Of a DNA stretch of 5,424 nucleotides, positions 1 through 5,424 are shown piece by piece (the first letter of the stretch is position 1; each line of letters opens with the position of its first letter). Source of the stretch: Deltaproteobacteria bacterium (lineage in GTDB: Bacteria; Desulfobacterota; Desulfobacteria; Desulfobacterales; JAUVKB01). The translations under genes and the position numbers were made by a program. The notes below the pieces were generated by a model. It saw nothing but the letters and a program-made list of their open reading frames with translations. It made no database searches and was not told where the DNA came from. The stretch lies in NCBI GenBank assembly GCA_030596405.1, contig JAUVKB010000148.1, positions 1 through 5,424 of the forward strand. The letters run 5' to 3'.

Positions 1-9
1 AGCAGCCAT
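1..9 (-). CDS. Possible start of a downstream gene, cut by the left edge (MAA...)
   Basis: On the minus strand the TGA stop of the KamA-family gene is followed with no gap by ATG GCT GCT, which runs off the window. A GGA lies about 7 bases upstream of this ATG, inside the last codons of the KamA-family gene, and could serve as a Shine-Dalgarno core. This arrangement is typical of translationally coupled operon genes. Only three codons are visible, so no function can be given and the ATG may be chance. Genes next to lysine 2,3-aminomutases are often beta-lysine acetyltransferases (AblB), but nothing here tests that. Confidence 0.25.
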
Positions 10-1089
10 TCAAAGATCCAACCAACAATCATTTTTGCCGAGTTTTTTATGGAATATTTTGCCTGCAAGAAGTTTATCTTTAGCTTGATGATATTTGAAA
101 TATAGATGATCATCTGAGCGACCTAAAATCTCAATTTTACCGGTTTCATGCGACATGACAAATCGGAATCTCTTACTAAGGCCATCAAGCATTGACCTTG
201 TCTCTTCTATAATATCAAAGGCTCTGTATAAGGGCACTTGAAAAATATGTTTTAATTTTTTTACCGGGCGACATTGAAAAACATAGTATGGCATGAGACC
301 GATTTTTGTTAGTTCACCTTGTAATTCAGCCATTACAGCAGAATTATCATTAACCCCTTTTAATAATACAGTCTGATTGTTAACTGTTATATGTGCGTCA
401 TGCAATTTATTTATGGCTTCAATACTGCGGGGAGTAATTTCTCTCGGATGATTAAATTGCGTTGTAACGTATAATCGTTTTTTTTCGCAGGAATACTCTC
501 TCAATATGTTTACCAGGTCATCATCTTTTACTATTCTGTCGGGATCAACCACAAGGCTTCGTGTTCCGATTCGAATAAACTTCAAATGTTGAATACCTGA
601 AAGTTTTTGCAAAATAGCTGCTATTTTATCATTCGATAACGTTAATGGATCTCCCCCGGTTAAAAGAACGTTTGTGATTTCCTTATGTTCGCAAATATAT
701 TTAACTACTAAATCCCAGTCTGTTACTATTTCATCTGCAACTATACCTGCCAGTCTTTTTCTGAAACAGTGACGGCAATAAGCTGCACATTTATTTGTGG
801 TCAATATCAAGGCTGTTTGCGAATACTTATGTTGTAAACCACGCAATTTTGTGTTTTCATATTCCCCGCTTGTATCAAAACTTCCCTCAGACTTATTTTC
901 TTCTTTTGAAGGAATTACCATTTTACGAATAGGATCATTCGGATCATTCCAGTTAATCAAATCCATATAATATTGATTGACCAACATCGGATGACTTTCG
1001 ATGATCTTTTTAATTTCACGCCTTTCACAAGAAGTAAACGAAATATATTGTTCAAGTTGTTCTATTGTTTTTATATTGTTGTTATTCAT
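10..1089 (-). CDS. KamA-family radical SAM/PLP enzyme (lysine 2,3-aminomutase-like)
   Basis: The protein is 359 residues if started at the ATG at 1087-1089. It belongs to the lysine 2,3-aminomutase family, cytoplasmic enzymes that use a [4Fe-4S] cluster, S-adenosylmethionine and PLP to move an amino group from the alpha to the beta carbon. Visible marks, numbered from this start, are the CxxxCxxC cluster motif C101-C105-C108 followed by FRKR (R110 in the carboxylate-binding position), TGGD at 144-147, QFNHP at 211-215, LLKGVND ending in D248, PYYVFQC at 267-273, and TGKIEI, whose K318 aligns with the PLP lysine. The N-terminal TIEQLEQYI matches the family's start region. A longer open frame begins at TTG 1230, but its extra 47 residues look non-coding and contain a promoter. 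TTG at 1174-1176 (AAAGG about 10 bases upstream) is a second-choice start. The ATG at 1089 itself has no clear Shine-Dalgarno. The protein lacks the C-terminal zinc-cysteine tail of clostridial enzymes and one lysine-binding aspartate, so its substrate is uncertain. EpmB-type EF-P lysylation is an alternative, but no epmA or efp is seen. The gene is AT-richer than its neighbours. Confidence 0.9.
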   Translation of the reverse strand: MNNNNIKTIEQLEQYISFTSCERREIKKIIESHPMLVNQYYMDLINWNDPNDPIRKMVIPSKEENKSEGSFDTSGEYENTKLRGLQHKYSQTALILTTNKCAAYCRHCFRKRLAGIVADEIVTDWDLVVKYICEHKEITNVLLTGGDPLTLSNDKIAAILQKLSGIQHLKFIRIGTRSLVVDPDRIVKDDDLVNILREYSCEKKRLYVTTQFNHPREITPRSIEAINKLHDAHITVNNQTVLLKGVNDNSAVMAELQGELTKIGLMPYYVFQCRPVKKLKHIFQVPLYRAFDIIEETRSMLDGLSKRFRFVMSHETGKIEILGRSDDHLYFKYHQAKDKLLAGKIFHKKLGKNDCWLDL

Positions 1090-1131
1090 CTGTTTTGAGA
1101 GCTTTAGCCTACTTTTAAGTTTAGATATTCG

Positions 1132-1178
1132 ACAGGCCGGGGAATTTATCCCAAAACCTGTTCTTTGATATTCCAAAG
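1132..1178 (-). promoter_or_regulatory. Possible structured 5' leader of the KamA-family gene (two hairpins)
   Basis: The predicted leader RNA can fold into two adjacent stem-loops. The first, at 1178-1163, pairs CUUUG with CAAAG plus one G-U pair around a 4-base loop. The second, at 1161-1132, has an outer ACAGG/CCUGU stem and an inner GGGA/UCCC stem closing a UAAAU loop, with a small internal loop between them. Neither is followed by a U-run, so they are not intrinsic terminators. The leader is too short for a lysine riboswitch and matches no riboswitch I recognise. Function is unknown and the structure may be chance. Confidence 0.3.
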
Positions 1179-1201
1179 TTGATCTACCTTTAAAACTATA
1201 A

Positions 1202-1230
1202 ACTATAAAGTACCAAGGATAAGATTTCAA
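1202..1230 (-). promoter_or_regulatory. Sigma70-type promoter for the KamA-family gene
   Basis: Reading the minus strand, TTGAAA (bases 1230-1225) is followed after exactly 17 bases by TATAGT (1207-1202). Each hexamer matches the consensus at 5 of 6 positions. Transcription would start near base 1195, giving a leader of about 105 bases before the ATG at 1089. The -35 box overlaps the TTG that would start the longer frame, which argues against that start. A second TATAGT-like copy immediately downstream (near 1195-1200) could shift the start site slightly. The call rests on sequence match only. Confidence 0.6.
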
Positions 1231-1341
1231 GACCTTTTTAAATTAAAATGCCAATAGCATTTCAAAACCAGAATTCACCGCCTAAAAAAGATTAAGGATA
1301 TTTTGGTTGTTTGGAGGGGTATTTTTTTCTCAGTTTCATAC

Positions 1342-1370
1342 TTGAAAGGAAGAATTCCTTGTGCCACAAT
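1342..1370 (+). promoter_or_regulatory. Candidate sigma70-type promoter for tag
   Basis: TTGAAA at 1342-1347 (5 of 6 consensus) is followed after 17 bases by CACAAT at 1365-1370 (4 of 6, keeping the invariant A and final T). The start site would fall near 1377, giving a leader of about 68 bases before the tag ATG. A perfect 6-bp inverted repeat (1346-1360) overlaps the -35 edge and the spacer and could be an operator. In AT-rich DNA such matches arise by chance, so the call is tentative. Confidence 0.35.
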
Positions 1371-1444
1371 CGTTACACCTTGTTTATGACAGTTTTGTCT
1401 TGTTAAAACCAACACCCTGTTTTTGAAGATATGGACGGACTCAC

Positions 1445-2014
1445 ATGAAACAAAGATGCAAATGGGTGGGTTCAGACCCGCTTTACATTAAGTATCATGA
1501 TACGGAATGGGGAATTCCTTTGCACGACGACAGGAGACTCTTTGAGTTTTTGATTTTAGAAGGCGCTCAGGCGGGATTGAGCTGGATAACCGTTTTAAAA
1601 AAACGGCAAAACTACACTGAATCGTTTAACAACTTTGACCCTGAAAAAATTGCGCGGTACGATTCAAATAAAATAGCCGAGCTTCTTTCGAACAAAGGGA
1701 TTATCCGAAACAGGCTGAAGATTGCGGCCGCAGTTCAAAACGCCAGGTCTTTTCTCGCCGTTCAAGAAAAATTCGGAAGTTTTGACGCTTATATCTGGCG
1801 GTTTGTAAACGGAGAACCGGCCGTTAACAAGTGGAAAACCTGTAAAGAGATCCCCGTCAAGACTGCGGAATCGATCGCGATGAGCAATGATTTGAAAAAA
1901 AGGGGGTTTAAATTCGTTGGGCCGACAATCTGTTATGCTTATATGCAGGCTGTCGGACTCGTCAATGATCATACTATAGACTGCTTCAGATATAACGAGC
2001 TAAGGGCTCGGTAA
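1445..2014 (+). CDS. tag: DNA-3-methyladenine glycosylase I
   Basis: The product is a 189-residue cytoplasmic base-excision repair enzyme that removes 3-methyladenine from alkylated DNA, leaving an abasic site. Its length equals that of E. coli Tag (187), and similarity runs end to end: RCKWVGSDPLYIKYHDTEWG at the N-terminus, the LEGAQAGLSWITVLKKR block at about 38-54, and KKRGFKFVGPTICYAYMQ followed by GLVNDH near the C-terminus. The zinc-binding set is present as C5, H18, H176 and C180, and E39 and W47 align with the catalytic pocket residues E38 and W46 of the E. coli enzyme. The start is well fixed: an in-frame TGA lies at 1424-1426 and no other start codon follows it. The Shine-Dalgarno is weak (GGA at 1437-1439, 5 bases from the ATG). 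The gene stands alone on its strand, so it is probably expressed as a single-gene unit. No Ada-type regulator or operator was recognised. Confidence 0.97.
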   Translation: MKQRCKWVGSDPLYIKYHDTEWGIPLHDDRRLFEFLILEGAQAGLSWITVLKKRQNYTESFNNFDPEKIARYDSNKIAELLSNKGIIRNRLKIAAAVQNARSFLAVQEKFGSFDAYIWRFVNGEPAVNKWKTCKEIPVKTAESIAMSNDLKKRGFKFVGPTICYAYMQAVGLVNDHTIDCFRYNELRAR

Positions 2015-2017
2015 AAA

Positions 2018-2070
2018 ATAAGACCAGACTAGATAAAATAAGATAAGACCAGATAAAATAAGATAAGACG
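2018..2070. repeat. 20-bp tandem repeat in the convergent gap between tag and panP
   Basis: Two adjacent 20-base copies, 2031-2050 and 2051-2070, match at 19 of 20 positions; the unit is AGATAAAATAAGATAAGACC. A third partial copy, ATAAGACCAGA, occurs at 2018-2028. Together they fill most of the 66-base gap between the two stop codons. On the minus strand the transcript would be pyrimidine-rich and G-poor. No stable hairpin followed by a T-run exists for either gene, so termination here may be Rho-dependent or lie beyond the gap; that is inference. Confidence 0.8.
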
Positions 2071-2080
2071 GCAGACAAAT

Positions 2081-3718
2081 TTATTCAAAATTATTTTTAT
2101 ATATCCCTTCCTGTTCATCAAGAATTTTACCCAGGATATTCATGTCCGTCATGGGATTCATAATGACACAGCGCAAAACCACAATTTCTTCTCCGGGAAA
2201 TTTCTTTATCCTTAATGTAGTTCTTGAGACAAAACTTTTCCCTGATTCCCTTTGCATTATTTGAAGTCTTCTGTTTATCTCGTTTAATCTTTTGTTAATA
2301 TTTCTCTTCTCTTCACTATCTGCGGCAGATAGTTTTTTTCTGATGTCCGCGGGACACATTCTGTACGTTAAGATGTTAAGTTCCGGAGGGGTTGTCAGCT
2401 CAAAATCCGGTCTTTGCTTAATCATTTCAGCAAATTTGCGGGCTGTTTCAATCCCATGATCGATCAGCAGCGCATAGCCGTTGCTTCCCATGATCTTAAG
2501 CGCGCTGTCGAGTATCAAAGAAGTGGCCTCTCTTGACCCGGGCAACGATTTCATCCCAAGATCCACCGAACTTGGGCGATTGATATAATTAGCATAATAG
2601 ATAACATTATCCATAATCGAAGGGTCTTTGAAATATATCATGCCGCAGCTCATCGGCATATAAAACTGTTTATGACCGTCAACCGTCACGGAATCGGCAA
2701 GTTCTATCCCTTTTAGAAGATGTTTGTACTTTTCCGACATCATGGTTGGACCTCCCCAGGCGGCATCCACATGAAAATATATCCCGTTTTCAGCACAAAT
2801 CTCCCCAAGTTTATAAAGAGGGTCGACGGTTCCGGTCTCAGTGGTCCCTGCAATACCTACTATTGCAATAATCCCGGTTTTCCCCGAATCCTGTTTTATT
2901 TCTTTAATTGTTTTATTAAGGCTGTCTATGCAAATCCGGTTATTTTCATCTAAATCTACGGCAATAATATTGTGATTGCCTATTCCAAGAAGACCCCCGG
3001 CTTTTCTAAAAGAGTAGTGCCCAAGCCTTGAGACAAGGATTACGCTCCTTTCCATTCCATATGCTCTGTATGCAGCATGCAACCCTTGCTGCTCAATCCC
3101 CTCAAAGCCTTCTTTCGGAGCAAGTAAAACATTTCTGGCAACCCACAGGGCAGTGATATTGGACAGAGTTCCATCTTCTACAAAACAACCGAGCGTTGAA
3201 TCTGTATTTTGAACGTGCTCATTGTAAAACGCATCATCCTTCTGGTAGATCAGCCTGTGAATTTTGGCCAGAACCTGTTTTTCCACAATGGAAGCCACCT
3301 TTGATGTCTCCAGTTTCACCACATTCTGATTCAGCGCGGCAACGATGGTTTTAAGATGAACCATAAAAAACGGTATGGCGGACGTCATGTGACCTACAAA
3401 ATAAGGGGAAGCTGTGTTTACCCCGTAAGGAGCAATATCTTCAATCAGATCCGTAATAACGTCCGCAAGTTTTTTTTCAGGATCTTTATTTATTAAAGTA
3501 TCTGTAAACCTGCCGGATAAATCTTTCAGGCTGATCTCTTCGGTAAACCCGACATGGTTTTTAAGAAAGTCGTGAAGCCCGAACAGTATCTGTCCCATAT
3601 ATTTGACCAGAATGGATCGCGTAGCCTCGGTGTCCGGCCTGATAAATATCCTCATAAGGGCCTGCCAGTCGGCTACAAGCATAGTTTCTTTTGAAACAAC
3701 ATCCTTTTTTTTACTCAT
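2081..3718 (-). CDS. panP: PLP-dependent aspartate 1-decarboxylase PanP
   Basis: The product is a 545-residue group II PLP decarboxylase. The PanP family converts L-aspartate to beta-alanine for pantothenate and coenzyme A, replacing pyruvoyl-type PanD where that is absent. Similarity to Vibrio-type PanP, from memory, is strong throughout: the LMRIF start region (21-25), SPYFVGHMTSAIPFF (104-118), ALNQNVVKLETSK (128-140), GTLSNITALWVARN (183-196) and IAIVGIAGTTETG (284-296). Cofactor residues are visible: H234 for ring stacking, D318 in HVDAAWGG for the pyridine nitrogen, and K350 in DGHK for the Schiff base. Length fits the family (about 520-550). The ATG at 3718 is supported by GGAG 9 bases upstream. 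The gene lies 3 bases after the activator-like gene and is the last visible member of that operon. A charged stretch at about 462-495 near the C-terminus looks helical. Glutamate decarboxylase or another amino-acid decarboxylase is the main alternative, but the family-specific blocks favour PanP. Confidence 0.92.
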   Translation of the reverse strand: MSKKKDVVSKETMLVADWQALMRIFIRPDTEATRSILVKYMGQILFGLHDFLKNHVGFTEEISLKDLSGRFTDTLINKDPEKKLADVITDLIEDIAPYGVNTASPYFVGHMTSAIPFFMVHLKTIVAALNQNVVKLETSKVASIVEKQVLAKIHRLIYQKDDAFYNEHVQNTDSTLGCFVEDGTLSNITALWVARNVLLAPKEGFEGIEQQGLHAAYRAYGMERSVILVSRLGHYSFRKAGGLLGIGNHNIIAVDLDENNRICIDSLNKTIKEIKQDSGKTGIIAIVGIAGTTETGTVDPLYKLGEICAENGIYFHVDAAWGGPTMMSEKYKHLLKGIELADSVTVDGHKQFYMPMSCGMIYFKDPSIMDNVIYYANYINRPSSVDLGMKSLPGSREATSLILDSALKIMGSNGYALLIDHGIETARKFAEMIKQRPDFELTTPPELNILTYRMCPADIRKKLSAADSEEKRNINKRLNEINRRLQIMQRESGKSFVSRTTLRIKKFPGEEIVVLRCVIMNPMTDMNILGKILDEQEGIYKNNFE

Positions 3719-3721
3719 CAG

Positions 3722-5424
3722 TTATAACTCCGGCAAAAAATCTTTCAGCTCAAAAAATTTTCCCCCTTTAACTTGAAGAAGATACAAACTCTTGTCTGCA
3801 TCTCCGTTATTATCAAAAGAGGTTATTCCGGTTATTCCGTTAAAATTTTCAAGTTCCATCAGCCTGTCTTTAAGTATGCTTCTGTATCGGATTTCAGGCC
3901 TGTCCAGCATCAAAAACATTATCATGGCCGTATCATAAGCAACAGCTTCAATAAAGCCGGGCTTTTGTCTGAAAGTCTTTTCGAATATCCTTACGAAATC
4001 CTTTACGTTTTTATTTGAACTTTCTGCAAAAAAGCCGTCAGCCATTATGGCCCCCTGAACATATTGGCGGCTCATTTTAATCAATCGGTCCGAATGCCAA
4101 AGGTTAGTGCCGAAAAGAGAGACTTCAGCAATATCATAAAAGGCTAATTGAGGTATAATCAGCCCCGCCTGTTTCGGCGCATCGGGGATAAATATGGCGT
4201 CAAAATCTATAAGCGGCTCCGGTTCTACCTTGTCTTCTTCCAGAGGATTGATATCATCTTCGATTTTCGTGTCCTGTTCTATAGCGGGTTGTTGTATGCC
4301 GGTCTGCTGCATATCGGATTGCATGTCCGTGTTAATATATTCTTCAGGCACCTCATAGTAAAGCCCGACAAGTTTTTTGATCGGATCGGCGAAATCCGTC
4401 TCTGTTATATCGTATTCTTCAACGCCGACGACCTTTCCTCCTTGATCTATTACTTCATCCCAGAACAGATTCATAAAAGCGGTCCCGTAATTTTCATTGG
4501 GGTAGAGTATCGCAAAACGTTTATAACCCAGCGACCCGGTTGCATAAGATACTATCGATTTGATCTGCATTTCAGGAGTAATGAAATTTCTGAAAACATA
4601 GTCCCCTGTTTTAGTAATATTATTTTTCTGGGTTAGAGTAATTATCGGAATCTTTCTCTTTTCCGCCTCTTTTGCGGCAGGTTCAGCCGTGACAAGAGGG
4701 CCGATAATTGCCGCAACATTCTCTTCCGACAGTTCTCTTACCGCCATAACAGCCTGCTTATAATCAGACCCGGTGTCTTTGATCATCACCTTTACTGAAG
4801 TCGAGGTATTATGCGAGCTAAACTGATTCAGAGCGAGTTCTATGCCTTTTAATGCCTTATTCCCATAAACTTCATACGACCCGGTAAGAGGAAGCAGGCA
4901 TCCGATGACGTTTTGAAAAGGGAGCATTCTTATATGGATCTCCTCTTTCATCTGCCTGGCCTCCCAGGCATATTCATGGCCGGGAAAGTTTTCTATAAAG
5001 GCAGACAGCACTTTATCCGCGTCTTCCAGTCTTTCTTTTTTAACATAATCGAGTCCCATCCGGTACATAAGATACCCGTTTAACACGTTGTCTTCCTGAC
5101 TTGATAAAAGGAATTGAATATCTTCAACGGTAAGCTGAGAAACAGCTGCTTTTAATTTATCAAGAGCGCCCTGCTTCTCAATTCCACTCGATTTATTATA
5201 CGCCGCAGCGTAAATAATCACGGCATCCCGCAAAGCGCCGGCAGCCAGATAAGCATCGCCAAGAAGCAATTCCAGTCTGATTATACGGCCGGGTGAAACA
5301 ATTTTTCTCATGGTATAAGGCGCCTGTCTTATTACCTGATTGTATCTTCCTTCCTTGTAAAAGGCCGCAAGTATTTCAATTCCGGCATCCTGCACAAAAA
5401 TGCTGTCCGGATATTTTTTGATCA
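3722..5424 (-). CDS. Penicillin-binding-protein-activator-like protein: TPR plus periplasmic binding fold, 5' end missing
   Basis: The reading frame is open to the right edge, so the gene starts outside the window and a GTG at 5395 is only an internal valine; residues before it (IKKYPDSIF) continue a helical repeat. Numbering from that valine, about 1-155 is helical with TPR-like repeats (GDAYLAAGALRDAV, YVKKERLEDADKVL). About 161-557 is a type 1 periplasmic-binding fold of the leucine-binding-protein class: IGCLLPLTGSYEVYG (164-178), VAAIIGPLVTAEPAAKEA (227-244), IPIITLTQ, a second-lobe start AILYPNENYG (295-304), and the C-terminal blocks GFFAES and GFIEAVAYDTA. This TPR-plus-binding-fold layout is that of LpoA, the outer-membrane lipoprotein that activates PBP1A in peptidoglycan synthesis; periplasmic location is inferred because the signal peptide lies outside the window. 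A 51-residue acidic, Gln-rich insertion (346-396) interrupts the second lobe. An ABC-transporter solute receptor is the alternative, but the TPR half argues against it. It sits directly upstream of panP. Confidence 0.85.
   Translation of the reverse strand, partial: IKKYPDSIFVQDAGIEILAAFYKEGRYNQVIRQAPYTMRKIVSPGRIIRLELLLGDAYLAAGALRDAVIIYAAAYNKSSGIEKQGALDKLKAAVSQLTVEDIQFLLSSQEDNVLNGYLMYRMGLDYVKKERLEDADKVLSAFIENFPGHEYAWEARQMKEEIHIRMLPFQNVIGCLLPLTGSYEVYGNKALKGIELALNQFSSHNTSTSVKVMIKDTGSDYKQAVMAVRELSEENVAAIIGPLVTAEPAAKEAEKRKIPIITLTQKNNITKTGDYVFRNFITPEMQIKSIVSYATGSLGYKRFAILYPNENYGTAFMNLFWDEVIDQGGKVVGVEEYDITETDFADPIKKLVGLYYEVPEEYINTDMQSDMQQTGIQQPAIEQDTKIEDDINPLEEDKVEPEPLIDFDAIFIPDAPKQAGLIIPQLAFYDIAEVSLFGTNLWHSDRLIKMSRQYVQGAIMADGFFAESSNKNVKDFVRIFEKTFRQKPGFIEAVAYDTAMIMFLMLDRPEIRYRSILKDRLMELENFNGITGITSFDNNGDADKSLYLLQVKGGKFFELKDFLPEL
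3728..3731 (-). promoter_or_regulatory. Ribosome binding site of panP (GGAG)
   Basis: On the minus strand GGAG sits 9 bases before the panP ATG and lies inside the last codons of the upstream gene. It fixes the panP start and, with the 3-base gap between stop and start, suggests coupled translation of the two genes. Confidence 0.7.

Larger units (their letters stand above)
1090..1444. other. Divergent intergenic region, AT-rich
   Basis: This 355-base gap separates the divergently transcribed KamA-family gene and tag. It holds the promoter and leader described for the former and a weaker candidate promoter for tag. I see no tRNA, no insertion-sequence end and no convincing small gene. T-runs near 1321-1328 are not preceded by a stable hairpin. 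Confidence 0.7.

Noticed and set aside
1090..1195. Lysine riboswitch upstream of the KamA-family gene
   Set aside because: The predicted leader is about 105 bases, shorter than the roughly 170-base lysine aptamer, and I do not see its conserved junction elements.
1431..1448. Five-codon leader frame (MDGLT) overlapping the tag start as ATGA
   Set aside because: No ribosome binding site is properly spaced before its ATG (GAAG lies only 2 bases away), and five codons show no control-codon pattern. It is probably chance.
1664..1972. 102-codon minus-strand open frame inside tag
   Set aside because: It is fully antisense to tag, which carries all expected conserved residues. The antisense product resembles no family I recognise.
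1996..2010. Hairpin CGAGC-TAAGG-GCTCG at the 3' end of tag as a terminator
   Set aside because: The stem is only 5 bp, lies inside the coding sequence, and is followed by A-rich sequence on the plus strand. On the minus strand no T-run follows it. It does not meet the form of an intrinsic terminator in either direction.
2720..2953. 77-codon plus-strand open frame inside panP
   Set aside because: It is antisense to the PLP-binding core of panP, and its composition is that of a shadow frame.
4148..4636. 162-codon plus-strand open frame opposite the activator-like gene
   Set aside because: It lies wholly antisense to a gene with clear domain similarity. Its product is rich in Tyr, Phe, Arg and Ile, with no recognisable motif, as expected of a shadow frame.
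1..5424. CRISPR array, defence system or mobile element
   Set aside because: No regularly spaced repeats with spacers, transposase, integrase or terminal inverted repeats were seen. The four main genes belong to recognisable metabolic, repair and envelope families.

Overview
The window holds four protein-coding genes and one intergenic regulatory region. Three genes lie on the minus strand and one, tag, on the plus strand. The organism looks like a Gram-negative bacterium of moderate-to-low GC. A TPR protein fused to a periplasmic-binding-protein-like domain (LpoA-like), next to a PanP-type PLP aspartate decarboxylase, would fit a Desulfobacterota-like lineage. That taxonomic guess is inference from gene content and protein style only.

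Layout from left to right. (1) Bases 10-1089, minus: a KamA-family (lysine 2,3-aminomutase-like) radical SAM/PLP enzyme. Its likely start is the ATG at 1089. A well-formed sigma70-type promoter at 1202-1230 lies inside the longer open frame that runs to 1230, so the longer start is unlikely. An ATG directly abuts its stop at the left edge and may begin another gene. (2) Bases 1090-1444: a divergent intergenic region with the kamA-type promoter, a roughly 105-nt leader with two potential hairpins, and a weaker candidate promoter for tag. (3) Bases 1445-2014, plus: tag, DNA-3-methyladenine glycosylase I, with all expected zinc and active-site residues. (4) Bases 2015-2080: a short convergent gap filled by a 20-bp tandem repeat, with no classical terminator. 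(5) Bases 2081-3718, minus: panP, PLP-dependent aspartate 1-decarboxylase, which makes beta-alanine for pantothenate and CoA. (6) Bases 3722-5424, minus: the C-terminal part of a TPR plus periplasmic-binding-fold protein of the penicillin-binding-protein-activator type. It is cut by the right edge, because the frame is open through the last base.

The last two genes are separated by 3 bases and are almost certainly cotranscribed, with the panP ribosome binding site inside the end of the upstream gene. No functional link between them is evident, so this may be simple co-expression of housekeeping genes. The kamA-type gene is clearly AT-richer than the rest (sampled lines about 30-37% GC against 43-50%), which suggests a different history. 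I saw no CRISPR array, tRNA, rRNA, insertion sequence or integrase. No convincing new multi-gene system is visible. The items most worth a second look are the KamA-family enzyme's altered substrate and zinc sites, its structured leader, and the acidic insertion in the activator-like protein.
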